Below, piece by piece: positions 1 to 17,200 of a stretch of DNA of 64,000 nucleotides. The notes under the pieces were generated by a model, which saw nothing but the letters and a program-made list of their open reading frames with translations, was not told the DNA's origin and made no database searches. The translations under genes were made by a program, and so were the position numbers. Source of the stretch: Rotaria sp. Silwood1 (taxonomy: Eukaryota; Rotifera; Eurotatoria; Philodinida; Philodinidae); assembly GCA_905250075.1 (NCBI GenBank), contig CAJNOP010000090.1, positions 62,001-126,000 of the forward strand, given 5' to 3'. Numbering within the stretch: the first letter of the stretch is position 1; every line of letters begins with the position of its first letter.

Positions 1-5
1 AATAA

Positions 6-4844
<4,839 letters not shown>

Positions 4845-5663
4845 TACATATATATTTATATTTATAATCTCATTATTTTCTTTCTTTTTTTTTTTATTGA
4901 ACGTAACATTTTAACTTCATTGATTTATATAATTGGCTAAGTAGAAATTTGACAAATAAATACAGTTATATCGATATTTATATTCGTTTTTTACTAAAAT
5001 AGCGATTTTAGAATTGATTTTGAATTATATTCAGATAGATCGAAAAAAAAACGATTATTATCATTAAATTTTTCTATTAAAACAAAAATATATGATAACA
5101 TAATTAACTCTTGACTCTTCCTAATAATTTCAAAACAGGTGCGGATGAAAACAAATATGAGAATTGAATATGGGTGTTTCTAATATATTGATAGTATGAA
5201 AGGATCGATCAGGCACTCTCTTATTTATGGCAGCAATTTTGCGTCAAAAAAGCAGTTTGAACTTGGATACAAGAATTCGATAATTGGGTTTTTGCTAGTA
5301 CTGATCGCAGCCGAGCAGAGCTACTCTGTATCTTTTGACCTAAGGTGGTTACTCTAACGAACGTTGGAGAATAGAGTCCGTTGGATCCAAAATTTTCGGA
5401 CTCGATCGAGCTCATGTCGGAAAGGTGGGTTTAGTTCGATGAAAAACTAGAATAGAAAACTGTGATTTTCTTGAATATTCGTTTTTCAGTTCAATACAAG
5501 ACATGTTTTTTTTTTCTGTGGCAGTAATCAACAGATGATATAAGATGAAATGTATAGACTAGACCTGAAAATTTTATAGTAGAATGAATTAAAAAAGGAA
5601 GATTTTAGTATCCTCCTTGATGTAACGCAAACACTTCTATTATTTGTTCACTAAACGCGCTAA
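4845..5663. other. Intergenic, 819 nt
   Basis: Holds the GFUS 3' end with a possible poly(A) signal at 4955-4960. The stretch about 5190-5420 is visibly richer in G+C than its surroundings and is open for 64 codons on the minus strand, but nothing in it is recognisable. The rest is A+T-rich and probably contains the promoter of the next gene. Confidence 0.6.
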
Positions 5664-6374
5664 ATGTTAAGCATAATGATCATGCTGAAGAAATCTGAAT
5701 CTCATACAATATCACAAGATAATATTGAAAGACATTCAAACATTAGTCTATTGTATTGGGTATATACTATTCTAATAATAATTTCAACTCTTATGTATAT
5801 AATATGTTTATTTTCATCGGAAACATGGTTTATAATTAAACAAGATAATAATAATGAAACGATGATCTATTTTCAATCGAAAAATGTTTGTCTTAATGAA
5901 AAAAATAATAAATTTTGTATTGAACCATATTTACCAATAGATCAATGTGATGAACATAATTTCACTCAATGGACAATTCGCTGTTCTAGACAATATTTTA
6001 TTTTTTTCAATAAAACATCATTGAATATATGTAATTGTTTTCAAATTCAATTAACTAATATAATATATCGAAATAATATTTTTATATTCATTCTTCTTAT
6101 ATTAACAAGTCTCATAACATTTAGTAAATTTTGTTCATCAAACGAATGTATTTTATATTATTTAAATAAGTATCTTCTTTTGATTTTCCTTCTAACAATA
6201 ATTTGTTTTGAATTTTATTCTGTTTACATTATATTTAATGATAAGAAATTTATTGAAAAACTTTATAAAAATTATTTTTCAATGATTCATATGTATTCAA
6301 CTATATTGTATTCATTTCAAATATTGATTATCATTATTCATATTATTTCAATAATACTACTTCTTCATGTTTGA
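5664..6374 (+). CDS. Four-pass membrane protein, single exon
   Basis: 236 aa with no intron. Hydrophobic segments lie at about residues 29-50, 135-155, 167-191 and 211-235, giving a tetraspan topology with both ends in the cytosol. The large first extracellular loop (about 51-134) has six cysteines (76, 85, 95, 107, 123, 125) and several possible N-glycosylation sites, including NET and NKT. The layout resembles claudin/PMP22/clarin-type proteins, but the W-GLW-C-C signature of claudins is absent and the CCG signature of true tetraspanins is not seen, so no family is assigned. A second in-frame Met at residue 5 or 7 could be the true start. The gene converges with the WD40 gene at 6929. The open frame is long for this A+T content and is probably real. 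Confidence 0.7.
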   Translation: MLSIMIMLKKSESHTISQDNIERHSNISLLYWVYTILIIISTLMYIICLFSSETWFIIKQDNNNETMIYFQSKNVCLNEKNNKFCIEPYLPIDQCDEHNFTQWTIRCSRQYFIFFNKTSLNICNCFQIQLTNIIYRNNIFIFILLILTSLITFSKFCSSNECILYYLNKYLLLIFLLTIICFEFYSVYIIFNDKKFIEKLYKNYFSMIHMYSTILYSFQILIIIIHIISIILLLHV

Positions 6375-6928
6375 TGTGTTTATATTGAAATGAAAAAAAA
6401 AACAAACAAAGAAAATTTCATCTAAGTTTCTTATATGACGACGCATAGAAAAAAAAAAGAAGAAAAAATAAATAAATAAAAGAAATTTTTCTTTGAACAA
6501 ATTAATTTTAAAAAAATGAAACAAACTTCACACAGTTAAGACAGAAAAGAACCAAAAAAAAAGTTATTTTTGTCAAAGAAAGAAGTTAAAATTAAAAGAC
6601 GATTTACCTAAAAATAATTAAAAAAGAGAAATGTTAAAAACTCAGATCATTTTTCTTTTCTTTTTGTTGTACGAAAGGAGCGCCAAAGTCTGGTATAATA
6701 TAAATACATTATTGCTAATAGACAGGACAAAACATACATATGAACTGTGACTAAACAAAACGAGAAACAAAGACATAACAAAAACTGTTCATTAGCAGCA
6801 ATGGCAAATCTCAGGAAGGTTTAGAGTCATAATAAGAATAATAGTAGCAGCACCAATACGAAAAAAAATGTGAACGAATACGCTTGTGCATATAAAAACG
6901 CGAGAAAAATTATATTATTAAAAAATAA
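6375..6928. other. Space between convergent genes
   Basis: 554 nt between the stops of the tetraspan gene (+) and the WD40 gene (-). Very A-rich, with AATAAATAAATAAA around 6467-6480 that could serve as a poly(A) signal for the plus-strand gene. Nothing else seen. Confidence 0.6.
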
Positions 6929-8648
6929 TTATCGTTGTGTGGATAGAACACGAAGCATTAATAATTGTCTTTCGCCATCTTTCTCACCAATGGCAACAAC
7001 TGTTCGATTATGTGCAGCCATATGTATATCAAGTGGTGTCATATTAACAGGCATTGTTGATGCTAATTGACCTGATAGTATACGCCATAAACATATATTT
7101 TGATCTCTTGAACCAGTGGTCACTAATTGATTTGTTGATACACAGACACAAGTTATCTGAAAGTAAATTAAATCATTAAAATATTTCTTAAGAAAATCTT
7201 TCTTTATTGTTTTTTAATTACTTCTCGGCTATGTCCAACTAATCGTGAAACAAGTTCTTTTGAATTTGAATTCCAAACTTTTGCCGTCGCATCTGCACTT
7301 GATGTCACAAAATATGAACGATCAGGTGATAATTTTATATCTGTAATTCTATCTCTATGTGCGTTTTGCCCATTATCATTTAATACACCTAAACGTTGAC
7401 ATGATGGTATACTCCAAAGAATAACTTGTCCATTTCGTGTTCCTGTTAACATTTGTTCATTATTTAAAACAAGTGAACATTTTGGATCCGAATCGATTGT
7501 TATCATTGGTGGTTGAACTAATTCGTGTTGTGTTGTTATATCAAAAACAACATAATTTGTTGATGCTCCCATTGGACAACCAACAATAGCATAACGTTCA
7601 TCAGATGTTAAAGCTATAAATGTTGGTGTACCACCATATGATTGATTTGTATCTGATTTAATTTCTTTTATTAATTCTGAATTATTTAAATCAAGTATAC
7701 CAACAGATATTCCACGTCCATATTTTTGATTACCAGCCATAACAAGATTATTTGAATCATTAGTTAATGTAAATGTAGCACATTTTATTTGATGTGTTAA
7801 CTGAACCGGTTTTCCTGTGTTAACATCCCAAATCTAAAAGAAAAAAAAACCAAACAAAAAGTTTTAAAAATTAATTTGATAACTGTTCTTTTTCTCTTTT
7901 AAGCTTACTTGAAGTATATTTGTTTGAGTATCAATACCATCACTTGCTAAACCAACAAGAAGTGTTCCATTACATGCTAATCCAACTTTAATACAATTGG
8001 TACTTGTTCCATGCATGCTTGAAACCAATTGTCCATTCTAAGAGGCAAAAAAATACATTATACAAAGAAAAAAAAATAATAAGACTATTATTTTTCATCT
8101 TACCAAAGCATCCCATATTTGTGGTGGTCCTTGACTTTGTCCAACAATAGCATATTTTCCATTGGGTGTCATACTAATTGAAGTAATATTACTTAATTCA
8201 TAATCTGTTTGTAAACCACCATCAGCAAACATAGCATTCATTGAATAACCAGCAGCACCACCAGCAACACCTTCCCATGATTCGACCGTATCTCGATATC
8301 CTTCAGTTACCCCACCATGAACATAACCAAAATCTGCTACTGGTGGTGCATGATAATCGGTTTCAATGATACGCTCTATAAAAAAAAACACAACAGCCAA
8401 ATGAGTATTAATGAAATTAAAATAAAATAATTCATGCAAACAAAAAAATTAAATAATAAAATAGCCCAATCAATATCATGCATATTCCTACGTTGTGAAT
8501 AGCTTGAAGATGTTTGTTGTTGCTGATTATCACGTGCAAAGTCACCATAACGTGATGACATTGTTGGATAATTAGTAAAAATACCAGTAGCGGTATCCAT
8601 ACCACTATATTCTCTAACAACTTCTGTAATGGGATCACTTTCAAACAT
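6929..8648 (-). CDS. WD40-repeat propeller protein
   Basis: Exons in coding order: 8492-8648, 8104-8375, 7909-8037, 7222-7833, 6929-7156; the total is 1398 nt, 465 aa plus stop. About the first 90 residues are polar (QQQQ, Gly/Ala-rich). Then seven or eight WD40-type blades follow, with strands such as ITSISMTPNGKYAIVG, ITDIKLSPDRSYFVTSSADA and LVTTGSRDQNICLWRI, and closing WD-like pairs IWDA, IWDV, LWSI, VWNS, LWRI. A full beta-propeller scaffold is therefore likely; the partner is unknown. The ATG at 8646-8648 is 28 nt after the stop of the EGF membrane gene. Joining the two by splicing across 8652-8684 would need a 33-nt intron and does not keep frame, so I annotate them separately. Confidence 0.75.
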
Positions 8649-8676
8649 GTACTATTCTAATACAAGTTCGAGTTTT
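8649..8676 (-). promoter_or_regulatory. 28-nt intercistronic gap with possible (trans-)splice acceptor
   Basis: Between the TAA (8677-8679) of the EGF membrane gene and the ATG (8646-8648) of the WD40 gene. Read on the minus strand it contains ATTAGAATAG just before TACATG, giving an AG acceptor 3 nt upstream of the ATG. Spliced-leader trans-splicing is known in bdelloid rotifers, so this could be an operon junction. That role is inferred, not shown. Confidence 0.35.
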
Positions 8677-11600
8677 TTACTTACCACGTGTTTGTTCAAT
8701 TCGTGTTGTTTCCATTTCATCGGCTGCTGCAGCTAAATTATTAACTTCAATATCTATCGGAATAGTCTTTGCCGAAGGAACTATAATACATGTAAAAATA
8801 GTGTAAAAAAAAACTAATTTTTATGATTATTTTACCACCTGGTTGTGTTATAATGCTGCTGACTGGTACTGATATAGGGCGTGCGGGCGGTATACAACCA
8901 CCACCTGTACATTGACGTGCTGCAAATGCAAGTGCAAGTGGAAGTAAAAGTAAACCACTAACAAGTGCTAATATCCAACCAATTGGGCCAAGACGAGGAC
9001 TACCTAGACGGCCATAATCAATTAATTTACCAGTTTTTGCTAATATAGGCTGTGGAGCTCGAAGTGTTTTTGTTGTCGTTGTTGTTGTTATAATGGTTGT
9101 TGTTATGATTGGAGTTGTTGTACCTATTATTTCAAATGTAAAATAAATTTTTTGTTTCGTTTTTTTAAGAAAAAAAAAGTGTTTTATCGTACTTGAAATC
9201 TCACAATAAGGTCCTGTATACTCTTCGTAACATATACAACGACCTTCATGACATGTACCATGATAACAATTAATATTAGCACAAAGATCAGCTGTAATAG
9301 AAATTGTAAATCATTTTTTATTGTTCTTTTTCTGTTTTTGAATGAATAAACTTACGTGGAACTTCACAAGTTGGTCCTGTGTAGCCTGTATAACATATAC
9401 AAGCACCTTCACGACACTGTCCGTAACCACAATAAACATTTTCGCATGGATTAGCTGGAGGATCTAAAATAATAATTCAATTAATAATCAGGTTTTTTTT
9501 TAATAATTCTATTTTGAATATTATTTCATACATTCTCGACAATCATCGCCATAATATGGAGATGGACAAACACAACGTCTAGAAACACCTTCCGGTATAC
9601 ATTGACCATGGTTTGCACATGGATATAATACACAAATATCATCTATAAATAAAAACTACACTAAAAAAAACAAAATTCTTCTAATTAAAAACAACCTTCA
9701 CAATGACTTCCGGTGCGACCAGTTGGGCATATACAACGAGCTAAACCGTGATCAGTTTTACAGCTACCTCCATAACAATCGTAATGTGAACATGGATCTA
9801 TCAGAATATGGAAAATAAAAATAGACGATTAGATATCAAGTTAAAATAAAAATAAAGAAACTAAAATTTTTTAAATAATTATCTAAAAGCATCAGCAATA
9901 TATATTCATGCAATAAATAAAATACAAAAAACTTGAAAGTAAAGTTGATTCTAAATTAAAGGAAAAAAAATAATAATTCGTTGATATGCATCGTTATTAT
10001 TATTATTATATCAATGTGAGTCGAAAAAAAAAGAAAAAAGTTGATGTTTTAAGTATTCAGAATTACGAATACTATAAAAACAATATTGAACGGAACGAAC
10101 GAAAAATGAATCTGACTGATATATTGAAGCCTTATTAACAAACGTTCTTTATTCTTTATTTTTCTCATATGTTTATTGAAAGCGCACGTCAAATGTCTAC
10201 TTATAAAAGAACCAACCACTCCTATTTCATCTAAATATAGAGCACTCTCATAATCAGACAAACATTCATAATAAGGTGTCCTATCATGCTGATAAATCAT
10301 ACAGTCTATTATTGTGATTGATATTAGGACAAACGTCTATTCGAAAAACAATACAAACGGAGAAAAAATAAAATAAAAAATCAACATGCATTTGTTTTTT
10401 TTTTGTCTAATACGAAAAAAAAACTACTTTGCATGATAAATCTTATCACATACCATCTATTTCATAACAATTCGTTCCTCGATAACCAAGTGTACATTGA
10501 CACACTGGTCGATTTTCTTGTGTACGACATAAACCTCCATTATGACATACAAAATTTGAACATGGATCTATTTGTCGATCACATGCTGAACCTTCATAAC
10601 CTTGATGACATTGACATCTGTATGATGTCCCTTCACTAATGCATGTACCATAATTGCATGATATTCGAGTACATGCATCTTTGGAGACAAAGAAAGAATG
10701 AATTATTTAGCAAACAAAAAAAATAATAAGCCGCTAACTCTATGAATTCTAGCTATTTTCTTTTGCTATAAATAAACTAAAAAAGCAAATATAACTACGA
10801 CGCAAATAATCGAATCCAGTCACGACTATATTTAACTCACCCAAAGGTGTAAGGCAGTCACGGCCTGAATAACCTTGATGGCATTGGCAAACAACTACAC
10901 TACGCACGACTTTACATCGTCCATAGTTACAATTGACTTGGGCACAAGGATCTAGATTAAATTTATATTTTTTTTCGCTTCCTATATGGGATCAAGTTTA
11001 ATTTTTCTGTATAATTATTTATTTCATTATAATATTTATAATATAGTTTTTTTTTTCTTTCTTGTCCTTTCTTTTTAACACATATCAATGATCACACATC
11101 TTACCCATTATGCAAATTGAAGGGTAGTGACCAGTTCAATTAGAATGAGAAGGAGAATGCACATTTACATACACATTTGTCCACCTGAGCGTGCGTGCAA
11201 CTCATGTGTGCATAAGCGCGATCTTTTTCTACTTTAACGGTATGTATATGTATATAGATTCATGTTCAATCAAAAAAAATTTGCATAATGTTCCTTTTTC
11301 ATATGTATACACAGCATGGTGCAATATGATGTAAAAAATTGACGACGACAATCTATTACCTTGAATATAGTGTTGAATTATATCCTTTGAAGAAGAGTGC
11401 AATGACAGAGTAGGGAAAAAAAGTATCCGAATAAGTGATGATCGCTTAGTAAAGATAAACATTTGTCTAAGAATTATGCAAGAGTCGCGCAATCATATCT
11501 TATTTTGGTGTTGATCAATCATTCTTATCGTTCTGTTAATCCACTTATGAACTCGTTTAGCTTTAAGTGGCATCCAATAGGCAATTATTACTCTACTCTA

Positions 11601-12831
11601 TAGAAAGACTAAACATACGCCTGTCTTTGTTTGCATTCTATCATAATGAAGGAAATGTTGTTATCGATCTATTCAATCTTAATGTTGTTTTCTTTTGAAA
11701 TTTTTTCTTCTTAGTTCAATAACATACATGCATTCTATCAATGAAACAACCAAAAAAAAGAAAGACAACAAATTTTACAAAGACTGATTGATGTCTGTCT
11801 TCGAAGGTATGCCAATAAAAAAATGTCTCAATTTTCGTATCGTTATTCACTAATGGAAGTTGATTGTTAGTACTTATTGCATCACTCATGAATAAGTAAA
11901 AGAAAAGTAAAACTACTAATACTACAACAACATCTACTTCTACTAAATATATACATGCACCGGGTTTTTTTTTGTTGTTGTAACATACCAATTTGAGTGT
12001 CACATCGTGGACCACCATAACCTTCATAGCATGAACAATACGGTTGACTAGTACGATCCTTTTGACAACTTCCATGATTACATAGATAATTTGAACATGG
12101 ATCAACTTTTTTTTTAAAAAAAAAGCGAAAAACAAAAAAAAAAAAAGTTAACTAAAATAGATGAAAGACGAAGAAAAAAAATATCCTTGACTTAAATTAG
12201 CTTTCTTTCACATGCACATACAACTTTTTTGTTTGCATAGTTACCTTGATGTATAGAAGAGCAGAAAAAAGAGCAAGTGATAATATCATTGAAGGGACAT
12301 ATAATCCTCCTCACTCACATATATAAATATATAGACAATGCACAGTCTGATTTATTTATTTCTCAAGGTTCTACCATCAGCTTCGACATCATTATCACGT
12401 TGATGACAAATGGCACACGCTCAGCATGTATTATAAATGGCTGAAAGAAAAAAAAAACGAGAACTGTTTACCTGATTGTTCACAGCGATATCCGGTATAT
12501 TGTGAAGGACAATGACAATAAGCTAAAGATGTTGGAGATGCTGGTTGAATACAATAACCACCATTAAGACATTGGATTCGCTCACAAGGTGTCCCTAAAG
12601 AAAGAACATATTTCTATATATACATATATATAATGAACTATGTAGAGCTTATGTTCATTGGAAGAATAATAAATTGGGGGCGGAAGAAATAATGTGAAAA
12701 AAATTATTAAACTTACAACAGCCAACGTAACATGGCATGGAACCGCCCGAACGTGTTTCATATTGGGATGATGGCGGAGGAGCAGCCTCCGCTATAGTGG
12801 TAATCAATAGTAATGAAATGAAGAATTTCAT
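8677..12831 (-). CDS. EGF-repeat single-pass membrane protein (one frame break)
   Basis: Exons: 12717-12831, 12472-12594, 11989-12104, 10841-10951, 10454-10678, 9696-9797, 9532-9642, 9356-9463, 9193-9291, 8836-9123, 8677-8780. The N-terminus MKFFISLLLITTIAEA is a good signal peptide. Nine EGF-like modules follow, each exon bounded by phase-1 introns; typical endings are CICYTGYTGPTCE and CHCPSQYTGYRCE. Exon 8836-9123 encodes a Thr-rich stalk, a transmembrane helix (GWILALVSGLLLLPLALAFA) and a short tail ending TRGK. Predicted about 500 aa. The exon 11989-12104 is 116 nt where 117 is expected: the frame slips by one base between the third and fourth EGF cysteines (around 12060). It may be an assembly error or a real lesion; skipping this symmetric exon would restore frame. 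Likely a Notch/Delta-like adhesion or signalling receptor by architecture only. Confidence 0.75.
9798..10453 (-). other. Intron of the EGF membrane gene, 656 nt
   Basis: Ten times the usual intron length here. A+T-rich; no element, ORF or internal inverted repeat recognised. Confidence 0.6.
10952..11988 (-). other. Intron of the EGF membrane gene, 1037 nt
   Basis: Contains the only stretch here with moderate G+C (about 11090-11260, with GTGCGTGCAACTCATGTGTG-like alternation), otherwise A+T-rich. No recognisable element; regulatory sequence is possible but unsupported. Confidence 0.5.
12105..12471 (-). other. Intron of the EGF membrane gene, 367 nt
   Basis: Flanks the frame-broken EGF exon on its 5' side. 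Nothing recognised apart from A-rich runs and a short ATATATAA stretch. Confidence 0.55.
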
Positions 12832-14264
12832 TGTATATAATAATGAATAATAATATAAAAATGGTGAAAAAGAAGCGTGTCACTCTTATATCGATGAATG
12901 CACGGATGGATGAATCACATCATTATAAGCGACGACTAATATTGAATGTTTCTTTTCTTTTTTCTTCTTTTTTGTATTCTCTGTTGGTTTTAGCAAGGTC
13001 GATGAGTAATGTATAACTGTTGATGTTAGTAACTGTATGTATCTCAAGAATGAAACAATGACAATGACGATAGAAATCGATGAAAGTCGAAGATAGAGAT
13101 ATAGACCGAAAAGAATTAGGAGAAGCAAGGTCTTTTACTAATAATAATTCAGTTTATGTAAGGAAATGTGTCGATTGATCACAATGAATATCGTTTCAAA
13201 CTTGTCTTTTACCTCTTCCAACTTCTCTCAATGTAATAGCAATAGAAACACGAGAAGAAATGAGAGACAGACAGAAAAAAAAAAGAAAGGAATGGTATAA
13301 GATGCAAACAAACACCAAACCACAAACTAACAATGACGACGACGATGGCATAGAAGAGAGAAAAAAAGCGAGATATATAAATATACCAAGAAAAAATCAA
13401 CTATGTATGAATAATCAAGAAAGGCACGATATGAAAGTAGAACGGTTAGTAATATCTTGTATTAGAAAGAACAAAAACGTCAACAAGGCGATGGAAGATA
13501 CTATATTATCATCATCTCAACTATTTTCTCCCTTTCTTCTTCTATCACTACTGGCAATGCTGAAACCGCAAGTTGTTGTCCCGATTGTCGTCCTCTTACG
13601 ATTTTTTTTTCTATTCTTCTTGATATATGTTGACTATAGATGAATGTATGCTCACGCACACGTACAAACGTAAAGAAGAAAGAGAGACTAAAGAAACAGA
13701 AAAAAAAAAGCTTCTTATTAACATTAAAAAAATGTGCACGAAATACGCAAAGAACGATCACATTAATATATATTTGCTCGCGTTTGCGTTATTCGAAGTA
13801 GGACGTTCGTAATATTGTTTGATGCAAGAGAAGATACAACGAAAAAAAAAGTCGAAATGCAGGCATTATTCAAAAAAAATGCAAGATTTAATGGGAACTT
13901 GTATCGAAAAAAAACCAAAGAACTCGTCTAAATGCGCATTCATAAGCATTTGCAGTCTCGTCATTTTTTCCCTTTCTCTCTCTTTCTCTTTCTCATAAAA
14001 AAATTGTTTTTTACGTCAACTTTGTTGACATTGTTGTAGCCACATCTATTCGAATCAAAAATTCAAGGTGACATTTTTTCTTCTATAGATTCAATCTCAA
14101 ATACACGATTCATTAAAAAAAAACGATGTTCTGCAAACACCTGTGTAAATATAAGTAGATGCTTATCGAGAGATGAAGATGGAAAAAAAAGAAAAAGAAT
14201 TCTTTTTTTTTTCTCTTTTGTGTTTAATATCTCGTGTTATAAAATGTATATCAATTAAACTTAC
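12832..14264 (-). other. Gap between the EGF and laminin-G genes, or an intron joining them
   Basis: Low-complexity, A- and purine/pyrimidine-rich sequence (for example CTCTCTCTTTCTCTTTCTC near 13976-13994 and many A-runs). The last laminin-G exon found ends at a GT donor (14263-14264 on the minus strand), so its next exon must lie in or beyond this stretch. I found no convincing terminal exon here. The 3' end at about 12810-12832 can be read either as the EGF gene's signal peptide or as a polypyrimidine/TATAG acceptor in the right phase. Confidence 0.5.
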
Positions 14265-17200
14265 GTTCAGGTATATTTGCATGATTATTCCAAAGAACAC
14301 TTGGATCATAATCAATTAATCCCGGATTACGTATAGAGTTATGTATTAAATTCTCATGATGATTATCTGCCATGAATATAATCTATTATAATATTAAAAT
14401 GTTGATTTTCTTTTTTGCAAAACATTTTTTTACTTATGTTTACTTACATCTTGAACATAACCAATAAAATTTTTTCCACATAAGTAAATTTTTCTATCAC
14501 CAAATAAACTAAAATATTCAATAAAATATGTATAATGCCTCGTTTCATCATCAAATGTTAAATCAATCTAAAGATAAAAAGAAACGGAATTAATTATTAA
14601 TATAAAAGAAAATACAAGCTAACATACGGTGTTTATTGTTTTTTGACATTGTAAAACATGCCATTGATCACCTCTGACACGTCCAGGAAAATCATATGTA
14701 TAAATGATTCCACCATTTCGAATAATTAAACGTGGATAATAATTCTAAATTTTGATGATATTTAATTAAAAAAGACACATGTGTTTTTTTTTCTAAATTG
14801 TATTTACCTGAATGACAATTGATACTTGTATAGAACCATTTTCTGTTGTAAATAAAACTGAATTATCTGATATTGTAAATATCATTAAATAAATTTGTTC
14901 ATATTGTCCTGATTCAATTTGAGTAAAATATCGAAGTGAACCTTTATTATTCATATGAATTAATGATGATGACGATAATGATGATGTACAAACTAGTGAA
15001 CAATCAGTTTGACCACAAAATTGTAAAGGTTGAATACTATTACAAGGCATTTGTCTATCACATATTGAACCTTGATCACAAAAACAATCATAACGATCAG
15101 ATTTCACAATGCCTTCAGGTAATAATGGATGATGATTATATGTTATATTAGCAAAACATCCAACAAATAAATTATCAGATACAATACGATCTGATCCGCC
15201 AATAGTTATAACATCAAAAAATAACGATAAAGATGAAAGATTAGATATATTTGTTGTACGACTATCAATTTTTATATACATATTTTTATTTGAAAATTGA
15301 CGAAAAATTAAAATATAATGTTCCTGTCCATCATTAATTGTTTCATTATCATTAAAAATTAATAATAAGGTCATATTATGTGATAAATAATAGTGTAATT
15401 GTAATTTTCCTTCCTTTAAAGAAAGTATAAGACCATAGTTATCATCATTTGAATATATTGATGCTATGATACCATTTAATGATTGAGTTTTTATTGCTAT
15501 TTGACATTCATAAAATTCATCATTCGATGGAATTTGAAGTTCAATTATATCATGATAATCCCGAATAGAAAAACTCACATCTGATGAAATATATGAAATA
15601 ACATTTTTGGCTAGAACAGATTAAGAACACAAAAAATAAGATAACAATTAAATCTTTAACAGATCGATTTTGACACGCATAAAATGTCCGTGAAAATTTA
15701 TATATTAGATCGACTAAGCTGGTGATTATATATAAATAGATTACGAAACATATATTATACTAGGTTACGATTTTTAATTTCTCAAGGGTAATTCCTTAAA
15801 ATAACATAGTAGGAGCTCTTTTGAGTGGCAATTGACTTTAAAAAATGAATCATATGGAATGATTCATCACTTTTGAGAATATAGTGAGAAATCTTAAGAT
15901 TTGAATAATTCTAAAAGAATTCGAATTCATAAATTTATTCTAAAAAGCGTATGATTATAAGAATACCGTGAAAGTCGTAGTCAAAACGATTGTTTTCTTT
16001 AGGAGATGTTCAAAGTTTGAAAAAACTGATTCAACTTCAGAAATTTGAATATTGAATATCTCAAAAAACAAGCAATCATTTTAAATTAAACTTCATTTCC
16101 TATCAAAAATGCTTTGTTTAATTATCCTGTCAATACTTTGAACTACAATAAAAATCTAACAAAACTATCGTAGCTCTGTAGAAAGAATGTTTGTATATTT
16201 CAAGCTTTTTTAGAGTTATTATAATCTAGAGATCTCTACATATCTAAAACTTGTTAGCACAATCCCTGCGAGATAAAAAGGTAATACTCAATGCAGCTAC
16301 TGTTTCTAATCACAGGGAAATGGTTCTATTAAATCTAGTTTTAGACAATTTTTTTTTTCAACATCCTTTCACATTATGCTTAAGAAATGTACTAGAGAAG
16401 TATGTCATATAATATAATGACACATTATTGATATACAGTCTGTGATCATATATCATCAACGTCTGTCACGGTTTATGATAAACTATGATTGACATCTGTC
16501 ATAATTTACGGACGAGGATTAACCTCTATCTGTCAACACTCCTTCTAGGATGTGTTTCAAAAAATCATGAGCTGAGAAATATTGAATCATTTCAAGCGTT
16601 TTCATAGTTTGTTGGTTTAATAATCCACCATTTCATGAGTGAATTTGACAGTATGAATTTTTATTAAAATCATATTGTAACGTATTCTTAATTCTAATGC
16701 CCTATTCATATGCACTTTTTTAGACAATTCAATTTTTGTTAAAATTGGTTAATCAAACTTTTAAAAGTTAGGTTGATCGATAGAGAATTCACTACACAAT
16801 GTTGTTTTGTCTATTATGAATAAACAAAATAACTAAACATTTGAGCTCTCAAAATTAAATCAATATATTCTTGTCTTTTCAAATTGACGTATATTTAGCC
16901 GTACGCTAGGTTCATAAGGAAGATGATTTGTTAGTTTAATCATGCATAATCATCATTGAATATTAATCTAGTTCCTTGTTAACATGACAAATATGAGAAA
17001 ATGTTCGAGTCCGATGAAGAGCAATTTGAATATGCAAAAAACTTGCCAATAAAATATGCTTCTTAATAGAAAGAGTTAGTTAAAAATCGAAGTTTTACTT
17101 CGAATCTAATTCTAAATTTGACTTTCGATTTCAATGAAGTGGACTTTGAATTTGATATAAATATGTTTCATTAGAAACTTACTTGAATTTCTAGTTAAAT

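Noticed and set aside
6929-12831. One fused EGF-transmembrane-WD40 receptor
   Set aside because: Needs a 33-nt intron with mismatched phase; separate stop and start codons fit better. Kept only as a finding.
13260-13761. Overlapping open frames on both strands
   Set aside because: Driven by A- and purine-rich low complexity; no signal or domain; none continues the LamG frame convincingly.
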